Below, piece after piece: positions 21,140-34,800 of a stretch of 64,000 nucleotides of DNA. The notes under the pieces are model-generated. The model saw only the letters and a program-made list of their open reading frames with translations. It had not been told where the DNA came from and ran no database searches. How positions within the stretch are numbered: the first letter of the stretch is position 1; each line of letters begins with the position of its first letter. Both the position numbers and the translations under genes were made by a program. Source of the stretch: Podarcis raffonei. Taxonomy: Eukaryota > Chordata > Lepidosauria > Squamata > Lacertidae. The stretch is from positions 35,206,001 to 35,270,000 of the forward strand of contig NC_070614.1 in the NCBI RefSeq assembly GCF_027172205.1. Direction: 5' to 3'.

Positions 21140-21570
21140 AATGCCTGAGAATTGTAGGAATGGGGCAGAAATTTGATTTAGCTTGCCTTTTAATGAAAAG
21201 CTACGTAACTGGCACTTCTTGGACCAATACGCAAACCAAAACACAGCTGCCCTTTGAAACCGTGTGATGCAATTCGCCGGCCAAACTGTGTGTGCAAAAA
21301 TGCTTATGTTGAGGGAAATGCACATAAAATGCATATATTAATTAAAATAACAGACAAATATGTGTTATTAGGGGGGAATTGCGCTCTGTGTGTGTGTGTG
21401 TGCCAAAACCACATACAAAAATATGCTAATTAGGAGAAATTCATCCTAAAAATGCTGATAAATTTTGATGAGTTTGGGTTTTTTAAATTGCTAATTGTTG
21501 CAGAAATGTGGGGATTTGAATTTGAGACTGGGAAAATGAGAAACCGAGAAACCAGAACTGACAGGTTCAC
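21140..21570 (-). repeat. Unclassified interspersed repeat, copy 1
   Basis: Its reverse complement aligns by eye with 42575-42975 and 61156-61520: a T-rich head (GGTTTCTCGGTTTCTCATTT), a middle with TTCTCCTAATTAGCATATTT and TGCATTTT, then GCATTTTTGCACACAC and AGGGCAGCTGTGTTTTGG. There is no ORF and no clear terminal repeats. Confidence 0.5.
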
Positions 21571-22035
21571 TCATCCATATATGGGAGCCATGACATTTAA
21601 ATCAGTATGAATGTGGCTTAAGTGTGTTGAGAGGGCTCCTCCAGAATACACCTTTATTGAGCATTCATCATAATTCATGTGGGGCATTTATACATCATCC
21701 CATACTTTTCAGTTCATTTCCGGTCACTTTCCTAATTGCAAAAATATATATCAAGTTTTCAAGGAAAAAAGAGATTATATGACATATTTGCATAGTGCTA
21801 ACTAGCATTAATATCATTTATTTATTTTATTAACTTTCATTTGTTTCCCTTTTAAAAAGCCTTGTTTGAAGTTGGTGCCAGCCTGACAGTTTTGCTTGTT
21901 TTGAATGTACAGGTCCTGTTCATTTTATTTTGTAAGAAACAAAAATCTGCCCTTATTCCCTTATGGGGAACACAAGAGCCCTTATAGAGTCCTTTGTAGG
22001 TTCTCCATCAGTTGGAGAAAATAAGAGAGGCCAAC
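21571..22035. other. Intergenic, no gene seen
   Basis: AT-rich sequence with no feature I can support. Confidence 0.4.
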
Positions 22036-22470
22036 CAGAGAATATTGGGAAGCAAAGCAGCTCGTAAGCCTGATCTTTATTGAAGTGTTGCAACAGGGTG
22101 CTCCCCTCACACACAGGAAAGGAGGAGGACCCAGAACAAAGGTGTGCCCGCCCTTATATAGACATTTTAAGTTGCCCACCCTGGAGTCCAGGACCATCCA
22201 CAGAAACATCATACATACATCACAGAAGGGGTGTAGCCCAGAACTACCCCCCCCCCAGATACATCATACCTACATCACAGAAGAGGCGGTCTACAACAGA
22301 AATCTGAGTGCGTTGTTTATCTCTTGTCTGGCAGGTTACCTATTAATGGTCACTTGATTGGATTACCTGGGTAGCTTGGCCAGTCTTTTGTAATGATAAA
22401 TACGGAGGAACTGAGCCAGGTCACAGGCTCACCCTATTCATACACAGACATACCCTTAAGACAGGATTTG
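22036..22470 (-). mobile_element. Probable solo LTR of a second family
   Basis: Read on the minus strand it has TGTCTATATAAGGGCGGG (TATA, about 22150) and TTCAATAAAGATCAGG (poly(A) signal, about 22075) about 75 bp apart, the usual LTR layout. No coding part is next to it. The ends are uncertain and no target-site duplication was found. Confidence 0.5.
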
Positions 22471-22699
22471 TGAACAAAAAGACAATGGGGAGGCTTTTCC
22501 ATTTTCCTCCGACCTATCAGAGAAATATTTGAGGTATATATATATATGACCTTAAATTTTTTATTTCAATTTTAATCATTTTTATTGTGCTGTGTTTGAG
22601 TGGCTTCAGTCACTGTTACTCTGTGCTAGATAGACTATTTGAGTCCAAGACCTTTAAAAAAGTTAGGTTTCTCCAGCTCGTTGGGGGGCGTGGGGGAGT

Positions 22700-22910
22700 T
22701 TGGGGGGTGGGGGGTTGTAAATGGAGAAATTAACAGAGTGCCTTGTGGCACCTGAAAAGATAACCAAATTATTTTTAACAGCATAAGCTTTTATGGGGTC
22801 CATTTAATCAAATGGTCTGTAGTCCAGTGATGAAAGCATATTATGCCATAATACATTTGTTAAGTCTTCCAAGATGCCACAAGACATTCCTTTGTAGGGT
22901 CAGCTGCAGC
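22700..22910. repeat. Old interspersed repeat
   Basis: TGGTCTGTAGTCCAGTGATG AAAGC, then TTGTTAAGTCTTCCAAGATG CCACAAGAC, resembles a repeat I recall as widespread in reptiles, with a related end near 61795 (TAGTTGATCTCTAAGGTGCT). The superfamily is unknown to me. Confidence 0.4.
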
Positions 22911-23059
22911 AGACCCACAGGCCTGTCCCTCTGGAAATGGTTACAAAGGAAGAAACTGCACGCTTGTGTCTGAACAAAATGAAGCCTGATCTCCATGGGA
23001 GGATAAAACTCCACGCTGAACGAATTTCCTGTGAGCAGCTTTGAAAAATCTCAGACGTG

Positions 23060-23087
23060 AATTATTTTTATTTTTATTTTATTTTTA

Positions 23088-23141
<54 letters not shown>

Positions 23142-23142
23142 T
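23060..23142. repeat. ATT microsatellite
   Basis: About 17 perfect ATT units after a TTTTATTTTTATT run. Confidence 0.95.
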
Positions 23143-23199
23143 CTAATGCGTAGGGGTTTTATTTCGAAATACGTTTTCTTAGATTAGAGAAAAGTGGGG

Positions 23200-24060
23200 T
23201 CATCCCCCCAAAAAACCACTTTGGACACTGGTTCGGCTCCTATAAATCCACAAGAAAATGACCATAAACTGGAGGAACGTGCATCTGATTTGCGCGTTGA
23301 TGAGCGGCGGGGGCGAGAGCTGGTCGTCCGAAGCGCGCAAAGGGTTAATGCCCTGGCGCCGACGTGGGGAGGGAGGAAGAGGAGGAGGCGCCTTCCTGCT
23401 CCGCCTTTTTTGGGGGAGGAGGGGGCACGGAAGAGAGAGAGAGGTTCGGGGTTGCAACACCCCCAAATAGCCGCATCTGGTGCAAGGGGGCGGGAGAGGG
23501 AAGACCGGCTCTCCTCGCCGAAGGGTGAGTTGCAGCGGCCGGCCTCCCCATTTTGCAAAGCCACGTGCAAAGCGGGGGTGGGGGAAGAGAGGGCGGTGGG
23601 TGGGCTGGATTTGGAGGGGGGCGCTTTTCCTGCTCCCCCAAAATCCTAGGTAGATGTCACCGATTGGAAGGGGGGGTTGGTTGCTGGGAGCGCAGGGGAG
23701 AGCGAGCGGGGAGCGCAACATGAGCCATCGCTTTGCCCCTCCCACCCCCAGCCACATCAAAGAGGCAAAATGGCTGCATTCCCCTTGTCTCGGTTTCGGG
23801 GTGGCGGGGGGGGGCGAGTCTAGTGGGAGGGCTGGCAAATGCACCAGGGCCTCTCTCTGCCGCGATGGGGTGGAGAGGCAGGGGGAGCTGTGCGTAAGGG
23901 CGAAGGGATGGGCTCGGGGGCGGGGGAAAGGCCGGGCAATGAATGGTCAAGGTCCTTCTTTTTTGTTCTTGGGAAGGGTGGTGGTCGCAGGGAGGTGGCC
24001 TTTTTAAGCCACATGGGGGGGAGACCCTTCTCCTGGGAGAGGGGAAGGGGTTAATCAGGG
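23200..24060 (+). promoter_or_regulatory. CpG island, candidate promoter and noncoding first exon
   Basis: A dense CpG, GC-rich stretch in an AT-rich setting. A strong donor GAAGG|GTGAGTTG lies at about 23524. The plus-strand SCAN gene has an acceptor TTTCTTTCCCCACCCACTTTCAG ending at 27804, 39 bp before its ATG, so the island can supply its 5' UTR exon. The open frames in the island are compositional. No alternative gene is visible. Confidence 0.5.
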
Positions 24061-25998
24061 GAGGGCTAGGCAGAAATGTTTCTGGTAGGAGAAAGAGGAC
24101 AGGAAGCTAAGATGTGGGGGGGGGGGGGAGAGGTGGAAAGTTGGGCCATCTGGGAAGGAAGGAGGTTTACAGTTAGAAAGATGGAGGTGGGGGGCTGTGT
24201 CTCTGCATCTGATGGTGGGGAGGGAGTGCACCCCACTTTGTATAGGGGGTGTGGGTGGCTGATTGCCTTACCCTGGTCTTTGGGAAGAGGTGGGTGCTTC
24301 CTGTTTAGTGGAAGCAACCTAACAAAAATGACAAGGAGGCTGAATCACCACTTCAGCTCCCCTTCCCCCTTTTGGTGTTAGCACAGTAATCCTTTTGCCA
24401 ATTAATTAATTAACAGATCAATCAAGTGCTTCGCCCTAATAGTGAACAAATAATTGAATGTCTGGTCTAAGTCCTTATGTTAAAGTGAGCAGGGAGGTGG
24501 TAGTAGATCAACTATGTTCTCACCATTAGTAAACATGCTCATTTCCCCCAAGCGGCCCGGGCTCCTCCCCTCGCTGCCCCCCCCCACTTCTGCTGCCAAT
24601 CTGTGGCTTCCGTGGCATTAGTGTTCATTAGTCAGTGGCCCAGACATGCAGGGACTGCTTGGATGACTTGCAGTGCAGTTTGGGAATCTTTTGGGCATAG
24701 AGTTTGGCCAGAGTTGTTGAGTTTTTTTGAGGGGTGAGCCAAAGTTGTTGAGTTTTTTTGGGGGGGTAGATCGCTCAGGATCACGCAATCAACCATGTTT
24801 GACCACAGACAACACATGGTTGCCCGGTAGATCTCGATCAACCGGTTGAACATGCATGATCTAGGGTGAATCTTTTTAAAGAAATATTGAGGGAAGGGAA
24901 TCTCCAGTGTTGAATATAGAGTTACTTTAATTGAAAGGGTGCATATGCCACCATACCAATTTTGGAGTACAAAAAACCTGTTTTATCAAATTAATAATCA
25001 CTTGAAGTTGGCCGTGTGAGGTTTGATCAAACTATGTTGATGAACAGTGTTTGAAATTAGCCAGGCACCAGGCACATTTTGCTATTGGCCACTTGCAACA
25101 CAATCAGAATGAATTTCAGGAACCAAAATGCTTTTTCTGTGCAACCTGTGCAAGAGCAGCGAACAGTGTTATAGTTAATTGTATCTTGTCCTCTCTTACC
25201 CCACCCCACTGCCCTGCTCACGGTTGTGAATAAGATTCTTATGTTATGAATGGTCCCTGTCACCACTGAGAAAAAGAATTGGGAAAGGGCAATATATATG
25301 TGGACTGTCCCTGGATAAAACAACTTTTCTTCTTTAAGTTCTCAGAGTTCTTAACCTAACTCAAGGTTTTCATCTGAACTAGCCAGATGTTTAACTGATA
25401 ATCACAGTCAGACAGTCATTTGAAAAAAATAAGACTTTAGATCCATCTTGCCCCAAAATGGCAAGTAGACATTCTGTTTTGATGGCTGTAGCCTTGGTTT
25501 AAGGAGCCATTTGGCGCCTAGCTTATACACCTGAGGATGAACAATACTTTTTCAACACTGGTGGGGGTAGGAGAAAGAAAGATTGCATTTGTTAAAATGA
25601 AAAAGTATGGTGAGAGGGTGGGAACATTTCCTAGTACTTGTCCTTTAGCTAATTGTAAATGTGGAAAGTTTCCATTTTTGTTGCTTTTTTGGAAGTTAGA
25701 ATTTGGTACATAGTCATCTGTAAGCACAATGTATCGATTGCTAGTATAAAGTTCCTACATTTCTGTACAACTTACTGTTGCTGCTTACATTTGCTTAGTT
25801 TATTGAGCTGTGAGACTGACCACATGCAGAGGTGCGTCATAGTTAATAGGAGGGAATATTTGTGAATATTCTTAATGCTGAAGGATGATGGAGGCGTTTG
25901 TATTTGAGGCAGTTACCAAATGTCAACAGGTGTCACCATCCTAAGGGGAGTAGAAGTGTGTGTGGTGGGGGGGAGAGTTCATCAGTGGCCTCATTTGC
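24061..25998. other. Intron or intergenic, no gene seen
   Basis: G-rich to about 24300, then ordinary AT-rich sequence. A short imperfect palindrome with CAACCATGTTTGACCAC and AACACATGGTTG lies at about 24785-24825. Confidence 0.4.
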
Positions 25999-26000
25999 TT

Positions 26001-26143
26001 GTAACACTAAGCCAAACCATGGCTAAACATGAATGAATGAGTGTGCAGGTACTTGGAGGAGAAATAGTGGCCATGTCTCTCTTCCAGTGGTCCTCCTCCT
26101 CTTGCACTATACAGAGCTAAGCCATGGTTTGGCTTAGTGTTAC
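26001..26143. mobile_element. MITE with perfect 24-bp terminal inverted repeats
   Basis: GTAACACTAAGCCAAACCAT GGCT at 26001-26024 returns exactly as reverse complement at 26120-26143. The interior of about 95 bp is unrelated. The superfamily is not clear from the flanks. Confidence 0.75.
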
Positions 26144-26162
26144 AATAAACCCCAGTTCCCCC

Positions 26163-26303
26163 AGACCAGGCTTTCTCAAACTTGCCCTCCAGATGTTTTT
26201 GGCCTGCAACTCCCATGATCCCTAGCTAGCAGGACCAGTGGTCAGGGATGATGGGAATTGTAGTCTCAAAACATCTGGAGGGCTGAGTTTGAGGAAGCCT
26301 GCT
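26163..26303. mobile_element. Palindromic MITE
   Basis: Ends CAGGCTTTCTCAAACTTG and TTTGAGGAAGCCTG. The interior CTCCAGATGTTTTTGG, ACTCCCATGATCCCT and GGGATGATGGGAATTGTAG folds back. It matches 34578-34722. Confidence 0.8.
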
Positions 26304-26674
26304 CCAGACTAACCATGGGCCAGTAAGCCAATAACAGACCTTTGGCTGCAGCTTTTTGGAGCAAGACAAACCATGAGCCCTAGGTTTGGATGTAATGCTA
26401 AGTCACACCAAATGGGGTCTGTGTGATCATATGTGACCGAGGACTTAAAACAGAACTGCAAATAAATTTTGCATAATTTTGAAAATCAGGGGAAATCACC
26501 TGAGGTCAAACCCAGTACTCTGAAATTTTAATGTTTAATGGAGTGCAGACATTCCAGCCACTGTACTATATTGGCTTAATAAGTGGCCTTGGTAAATTAT
26601 TATCATTCTTTGTACCACCCTATCAGCACTGAGTATGGCACTGTACAAACAAATGGGAACTTGAGCCTCTGAAA

Positions 26675-26677
<3 letters not shown>

Positions 26678-26755
<78 letters not shown>
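26678..26755. repeat. Compound (GA)n-(CAG)n microsatellite
   Basis: About 21 GA units run directly into about 12 CAG units. Confidence 0.95.
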
Positions 26756-26756
<1 letters not shown>

Positions 26757-27804
26757 GCCATGAAGTCTGCTGCTTTCGTTGGGCAAGTAGCTAAATGGCA
26801 AAAGAATGGCACTTCCTGGCCTTGCTATAGCCTCTAGAGTGCTGCATCGTATTTCCAAGCTGGGAAAATACATTGTGTTGTGTTGTAGTAGATGTACTTG
26901 CCGTTCTCTTATCCATCTGGCCAGAAGACACAGAACCTGATCTACATGCTCAGAAAAACAGACCCTGCGAAGGCTGTCCCATTGTGGAATGCTGGGGGTG
27001 GAGGTGTTGCATGTTTGAATGCGCACCGTAATAAGAAATTCCCTAGGAACAGAACAGAGAAGGCTGGGCTATAATAACTCTTCTGTCTAACATTCCAGTA
27101 TCCAGGGACATGGTGTTTTTGGCCTTGGGGAATCACTCCATAGTATGATTTCCTACCTGCCTCTTGAAGAGTTGCAGTATGTGGGCTGGGTGAAGATTCT
27201 AAATGTGCAGGATGGCTCAGAGTGAGAGAGCCATGAGTGAAGCAGACAGACAGTGGCTGTGTATCTCTCTTCTGGAATCAAACTGGAAGGAGATTTTACT
27301 GATGGCCATCCTAACAATTTCTCCCTGGGCTTTTTGCAGTGGAGTTAGGGGTGGCTGTGCAAGGAAGATGTTCCTCAACACTGGCTGTTTCCCCCCTCAA
27401 CTTCCCCCCTTCCTCTGTCCCCCCCCCTTTTTAATGGACTGCAATGTTTCATTCATTAATCAGTTATATGTTTTGAAGTAGCCCGCATTAGTGAAGTGGC
27501 AGATTATTATTATTATATGCAAAACTATATAATTATAAATACAAAAACTGGGCAGCTGGTACCTTCTTAGAAGAGGTGTTCCCTCTTCCCTCACACACAG
27601 AAGGGAATGTTTTACCTGAGATGGCCCCCCCTCTGGCATGTGCATTGCATCACCTAAAAACAAAAGTATTTTGTTTTTCTTCAGAACTCTTGCTCTTATT
27701 CATATAAACCAATTCAGGAAAATGACTTTCAATTGATTAAATGGCTCAGGTTTCTTAAAACTGGGTGATAGCCTTCCTTTTTTTCTTTCCCCACCCACTT
27801 TCAG
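26756..27804. other. Upstream flank of the plus-strand SCAN gene
   Basis: No gene is seen. It ends in the pyrimidine tract and acceptor at 27804. Confidence 0.4.
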
Positions 27805-27843
27805 GGAGACAACGCCCCTGTAAACACTTCCTAGTTTCCCGCC

Positions 27844-30800
27844 ATGTTTGCGTGTGAGACTTGGGGCCTCGGTGGCCAGACCTCCGTCTACAACTGGGAG
27901 AAGTCGGTCTACCTTTTGGAAGACAAAATGGAGCCCGAGCAGGGATCGGGAGAGCTGGATCTCCATTTTAAAGTGCTGCTTGAGCAGGGGGTCTATCCGG
28001 AAATCACGATCGAGGAAGAGGAGGAAGAAGAGGAGGAGGAGCCAGAAGCGGAGGCGGAAGTCGTGGTGGAAGCGGAAGGAGAGGAAGAGCAGGAGGAGGA
28101 AGAGGAAGAAGTAGAGGGAGAAGAAGAGGAGGAGGAGGAAGAAGAAGAAGAGGATGAGGAAGAGGAAGAAGGAGGAGAGGAGGAGGAAGAAGATGAGGAT
28201 GAGGAGAATCCAACGGGGCCTGTACGAGAGGCTGTGGGAGCAGAGGAAGGAGATGACTCCCTACTTGTGGTGTGCACTGGGACTGTGGAGGAACTTCTGG
28301 GCTTGGAAGTGCCACCCGCTGCTGAGCCTGAGGCCCTAGAAGAAGCCCCACAACCTCAGCGCTGGGAAGTCCAGTGGGAGGAGGTGTCTCAGGCCCCACG
28401 AGCTCCGCCTCCTGCAACTGTGCAGCCGCCGCCGCCACCAACGCAAGATGCTTCCCCAGCGACTGAGGCAGCACCCATAAACATTGAGTCAGGGGCCTTC
28501 TCTACTACAGCATTAGAGCCAGCAGAGAACCCTCCCTCCTCCCCATGGACAGCTCCGTACGCAGAGGAGAGCCAGCAAGAAACCCAGCCCAGTACCCCAG
28601 GCAACGCAGACCGAGGGAGCATCGGGAAGACGCGGACGTCCACCTCGGGAGTGGGTGGCTTCACCCTAGAGACGGCCCGCCGGCGTTTCCGGCAGTTCTG
28701 CTACCAAGAGACGGAGGGGCCGCGGAAGGCTTGCGGTCAGCTCTGGGAGCTTTGCAACCACTGGCTGAAGCCGAAGAACCGCACCAAGGAGCAGATTCTG
28801 GACGTCCTGATCCTGGAGCAGTTCCTGGCAGTCCTCCCTCCGGGGATTCGGAGCCGCGTGTGGGAATGCAGCCCGGACACTTGCGCACGGGCTGTGGCCC
28901 TGGCAGAGGAGTTCCTGTTGAAGCAGCAAGAGGCAGAGAGAGCAGAAGAGGAGGTGAGATGGTTTTCGTCCCCCACCCCCTTTCTCATCCCATACGCCAC
29001 CCCCAAGGACAATCTTGTGGCTTGCGGAGGGGACAAGTTTCTTTGTGAGGGCTGACCTGCTGAGATAGGCCCATAACTATGGCGGAGATGGGAAGGAAAT
29101 GGCAGTGGGGTGCTAGCAACAGATGGGGGGCAGGTGTGATGGGCATATTTTGTCCTTGGGGCATGGGCTGCCTTTACAATGTTGTTATTGCTGTGGCTAA
29201 TGGTTATTTTGTTTATTTATACAAAAAGATTTATATAGCACTTGATAAGAAAAACCTCAGCAGTTTGCATAAGATGATATATCTGTTTAAAGATGACATA
29301 TTTGTTTTACAGCTAAGGCTCTCAAAATCGTGTACAATCAGCCTCGCAAACATTTTTAAAAAGATATAAATAGTATAAAACTACTTAAAACAACAACAAC
29401 AATAATTTTATTATTTGTACCCTGCCTATCTGAACAGGTTGCCCCAGCTACTCTGTGTGGCTTCCAGCGAATATAAAAACATAATAAAACATTAAACATT
29501 AAAAACTTTCTTATAAAGGGCTGCCTTCAGATGTCTTCTAAAAGTTGTATAGTATTTATTTCCTTGACATCTGACGGGATGGCATTCCGCAGAGCAGATG
29601 CCACCACCAAGAAGGCCGTCTGCCTGTTTTCCTTTAACTTCACGTCTCACAGTGAGGGAACCACCAGAAGGCCCTCGGAGCTGGACCTCAGTGTTTGGGC
29701 TGAAAGCTCCTATAATAAAACAATCAAACAATGGGAGTATGTATTTTGTGCTAAGTCCCCAAAGCTTTTATTTACTTCTGGAATGCCAGGAGGGAGGAAG
29801 GAGTAAAACATTTAGCCTGTGGAAGGGCGTTTTGGAGCAGTCACCAAAAAACCTCTGCCTTGTGGGTAAACTAGTTTAGTTTCTGGATAATTTGGACCCA
29901 TCGGCATTTTGTCAGCTGAACTTAATACTTTGGATAGGTTCATACAGGATGAGGCCCTGATAATGCCCAGGATCCAGGCCTTCAGATTCTAAGTCTGTAA
30001 TTCTATATTCACCTTATGAAAGATCACAGGGCAGTGACCTGAAAATGAGCTTTTTCAACCATTGCCCCTGCACTGGGGAATATCCTTCCCTCTGCCATTT
30101 GTGAGGCATCACCGGTTGTCTGCTTCAGGTGTCTTGTAAAGAAGATGTGCCTTTTTTGCTCAGGCTTTCTCTGACCCATCGGATTGGATCTTCCTATGAC
30201 CAAATTCCTGTTCTTATAATACTACAGTTTTACAGCTTTTTATGTTGCATCTTTCTTTTTTGGATACTGTTTTTTTAATGTTTTGTATTTGCATACTGCC
30301 TAGAGATTTTTAAATATTAAGCAGTTTAGAAATGCTTATAAATAAATTTAGGGAGCCCTATTCGAATTCAGTGAGGTTGAGCAGACACGTTTAGCGGGTG
30401 TGGGGAACCTCCAGGCCACTGGCCAATGAGGCCATTTCCTCCCACCTGGGTGATGTCAGCTGATAGGCAGGGGGCATGGTTCTATCCTGCTGTTTTCTCC
30501 AGCATATTCTCTGCAGGGAGTGCGCAGGTGAAGCAGACCCCTCCCTTCACCCCATAGGTCAGCTTTGACAGGTGGGGGAGACCACACGCCTATCAGTCGC
30601 TTGACGTCCTTATGACGCCCCCTGCCACAGTTGCCCCAATCCTGTTGTAGAGGATTGCACTGTAAAATTGCCAAGGCAGTGGCTTCTTCCGCATTAGCTG
30701 CATCAAAACGTGGAGCCGAGTTTTCGAAATGAGCCAAAACGCTTGGTAATTGAAACAGAGCAATAGCTTGGTTGCTTTAATTTCTGCCCTTTGGTGTAAT

Positions 30801-31009
30801 TAAAATGTGGAGATGGTTTGGGACGTAGGAAACTGTTATGCACCATGGCCAGAATATTTGTCACTGTAGCCCAGTATTGTCACCTCTGACTTAGCAGAGG
30901 CTCTCTGGGGTCTCAGGTGACAGGTCTCTTCTGCATCACCTGCTATGAGGTTTGTTTGTTTTTCAATCAAGATGCCAGGGAGCTCTTCCACTAAGGTTTT
31001 CATTGCTGC

Positions 31010-31057
<48 letters not shown>

Positions 31058-31822
31058 GCTTCTTTAAAAAAATGCTATGTTTTCATTATTTCACATAATA
31101 CATGATATATTCCATATTTTCTGCCTTGGCTGGTGCAGTTGTCGAATTTATAGCCTTCTCAGAACTAGTTGTTACAGAGGAGCCATGGCTACCTCCAATA
31201 ACAGCAGCCCTTGTGTCTTGTCTCCCTACTTCTCCTGGTACTGCCTAGCAATACAAAATGGCAGACATGACGTCACATCGTTCCAAGTCTTCCCACTCGC
31301 CCCTAAGTAGCAGCCAGCAAAGTGAAACCAGAACAGGCCAAATTCAAACAGTGTTGATGTCACAACACAGGCCTTCTGTGGACATTACATTATATTAGGC
31401 ATTGCAGAGGATGGAGATGTTTTGTAGGGAGAGGGACTTCTGCTTTCTGAGGCGCCTAGCGGGTGTCTTCCTTAACAGCAGAGTAATCGCAAATAACTGG
31501 GATTCCAGGAGTATGGAATCGAGGTCAAAGGGTGTGAATGGCAGCACTATGTTTGTCCTGCTCTTGTTAACATAAAATGCGGCTGTCTTCTGCCTCCCTC
31601 CTTAGTGTCCCTCAGGGCTTGCCTTCCATTCAGCCATGCGGGGCAGTTTACCTCAAGGAGTGGTGACTTTTAGGGCTACCATCAGGTATTTGGGGAGGCA
31701 ATTTTTCCAGGGAATTCCCCCCCTCCCCATTTTGCAAGTTGATTTGTAAACAGTGAATGGGTGCCAGTTGCAAATAAATATTTGCAAGTGTGGCAGTTTA
31801 GAAGGGGTTTTTAAATAAATAA

Positions 31823-31853
<31 letters not shown>

Positions 31854-34800
31854 TATAGCTTTGTTTACCAAACAAAAGTCAAATAAACATGCTAAATTAG
31901 ATTGCTCTCTAGGGTATCAGGAAATTTTCTGATGCAAACTGGAAATTCTCCAACACAAATTGCCCTAATTTACAAAGGAAGATACCCCCCCCCCCCCCGT
32001 TTTAAATCTTCTGGAAAATCTGTGTTGCTGGGTGACACTAAAGAGAACAAATAGTCAATAGTTTTGTTTATTTTTATAGTTTTCCAGCTTGAGCTTTGTG
32101 CGTGAGGCACCAAAATACATTGAATCATCTCTGAAGTCTCACGTCTCTTTATTCCTTCCTCTGGCCATTAAGACTCCTCTCTTATTTTCAGGACCTCAAG
32201 GCAGCCTCTACAAACCCAGCTCTCAATTCAGAGCTGCGCCTCTTATCTCTTATTCCCAGCTTTCCCTCTTCGGCCCTCCTGGTCTCCTACAAACACTGTT
32301 AAGGCTGCCTACAAACCCCAGAGGACTTTTGCACCTGCCGCTCACAGCGGATTCACCGAAATCCGCACAAAGGCTTTTGGGAGTTGTAGTCCTGCAGCCC
32401 AGAAACAAAGGGTTTCCTCCTAGTAGCTGGCCATCTGCCATTCTCTACAAGCCAACACTGTGGGCAAGATGTCTCCTCTCCCAGGCTGAGGCATATTGGG
32501 GGGAATGAAAAGAGCTGTTTGCTAAGGGAGCCCCCCCCCATTGCAGTCAGGAATTGTGACTCTGCCTCAGAAATGATGGATTTGCACCAGTCATTTGTTG
32601 TTGTTTTTTAATTAATTTCATTTTTATTACAAATAGCCAAGGATTTTCCCCCCAAATATAAATCTGTAAAACAATCATCTTGACTGTACAATTTCATTTA
32701 CATTATACAATCCAGAAAAAGTACACAGTTAAAGAACTGTTTTTATACATTAGCCCTTGGCCACAAAACAAAGAATTTGGCAGTACTACTACAACTTTAA
32801 TGACTATGGGGTGAAAATCAACATATCAATTACATCATCTAACTTCATTATCAAAGCGGGATACATACATACATCATTGTACAGGGAATGTTAATTTTTT
32901 TAACTGGAAACTGTCATGTTGTAGTTTTTGTGCACCAGTCATTTGTGTGATTTGACAGAAGGGCACAACTGGCATAATTCTGTCTGTGTGTGCAGGTTTC
33001 CTGCAGGAAATCAATAAGCAGATGGAGAGCACACAATAGGCAGAGTTTTGCCTTCCAATTCTTAGGATATGAAGCAAAGAAGCCCCAGCCTTTTCCTCCA
33101 CACTTCCAGAGTTCTGGAATCTGCATGGCAATGAAATGCAGAATATGGACTTTAACATAGCATCTGTTAGCCCTAGCAAAAATTCCAGGATCTCAATTCT
33201 GGCTTGTTCTTTGTGTTCTCTGTGTGTATATTTATCGTGCTAATATTATTTTGTGAGCCACCTTGAGGGCGATGTATCATGTTCAACTCTACGCTGAGGA
33301 ATATTGGTTCTTGGGGTGGCTGTCCTATTGTCTCTTAAAAACCATCCTAATGAAGCTGCCTTGGTGCATCCTAGAAGAGCACTTATAAAATCTACATTTC
33401 CAAAAGAGCTCATAAGGGTGGAATTGCAGCCAAGCAATGCTATCAGCGGAATCACATGTTACAATTTGCTGGGTTGTTAATCTTTAGAATGCTGGTAGGG
33501 GAATTCATATCTGAGTGAAATGCCTACTCCCAAATTTCCTGCTCTTCTCTGTATATTATTATTATTATTAAAATTTGTATACCACCCTTCATCTATAAAT
33601 CTCAGGGCAGTTCACAGCATAAAAATACAAGATAAAAGCACAAATAATCTGGGGTATCCCCCTGCTTGCAGTGTAAAATGGTACAGTCTAGTAAGAACTG
33701 TACCATAGAGTTCTGCTTTTCGTGCAGCTCTTAATGAATCAAGGCAGAGCTAAAAACATTATTAAAGCCAAACCGTAGTACATGGGATGGCAGCTGGATT
33801 TAGTTGCTTTCCTCCCCCCCCAAAAAAAATTAATATTACAGTCGTACCTTGGTTTTCAAACAGCTTAGGTCTCGAACGTTTTGGCTCCCGAACGCTGCAA
33901 ACCCGGAAGTGACTGTTCCGGTTTGCAAACTATTTTTGGAAGCCAAATGTCCAGCGGGGCTTCCGTGGCTTCCAATTGTCTGCAGGAGCTTCCTGAAACC
34001 AATTAGAAACCGTGCTTTGGTTTTTGAACGTTTTGGGAGTTGAATGGACTTTCGGAACGGATTCCGTTTGACTTCTAAGGTACGACTGTACTGATCTATT
34101 AATCACTTTCTAAACAACCATCTCAAAGTGATATACACTACAGATTATTAAAAATGGTGAATTAAAAACCATACAAAATAGGCACTTGTGGCAAAGATCC
34201 ACTTAGCCAGCTGGGAAAGCCCGTCGGAACAAAGATGTCTTCAGGTGTTTCTGGAAAGTGCCGCTAGTGAGCACCTGTCTTACCTGGACAGGAATGCTGT
34301 TCCACAGAACAGAGGCAGCCATGCTAAAAGCCCTACTTTTTTGTCCGTTCGTTTGTTTAGCTAGTTTAACATTAAACAGTCTTTGATCGATCTTTTTGTC
34401 GAATGTGTCTCTCTGTTTATTTCAGGATTCAGACCTATTTGAGGAGGTGGTTGTGAATTTCCCCGATGATGACCAAGCCTTGTCAGATGCCGAGCAGGGA
34501 GATGCATGCATGGAGGCCGAGCAGAGGGGCGATGTGGATATCTGTTTGCTGGGTAAGAATCCTCTCTTCCTTGTGCTTAGCTCAGGCTTCCTCAGCCTCA
34601 GCCCTCCATATGTTTTGAGACTACAATTCCCATCATCCCTGACCACTGGTCCTGCTAGCTAGGGATCATGGGAGTTGTAGGCCAAAAACATCTGGAGGGC
34701 CGAGGTTGAGGAAGCCTGGCTTAGCTCCTTGACCTACTTCTCTTCGGTACACAAATGCCTTTATCTGTTATGTATGCCAAGTGTGTTGTTGAACTGCAGC

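Noticed and set aside
23194-24014. Several long open frames on both strands in the CpG island
   Set aside because: Low-complexity GC-rich composition with no motif. All frames are open together, which is compositional.
26535-27026. A 163-codon frame with poly-Ala and Ser-Leu repeats
   Set aside because: It is produced by the CAG and GA microsatellites read on the minus strand.
28004-28474. Leu/Pro- and Ser-rich open frames on the minus strand
   Set aside because: They are shadows of the GAG/GAA repeat in the SCAN gene's first coding exon.
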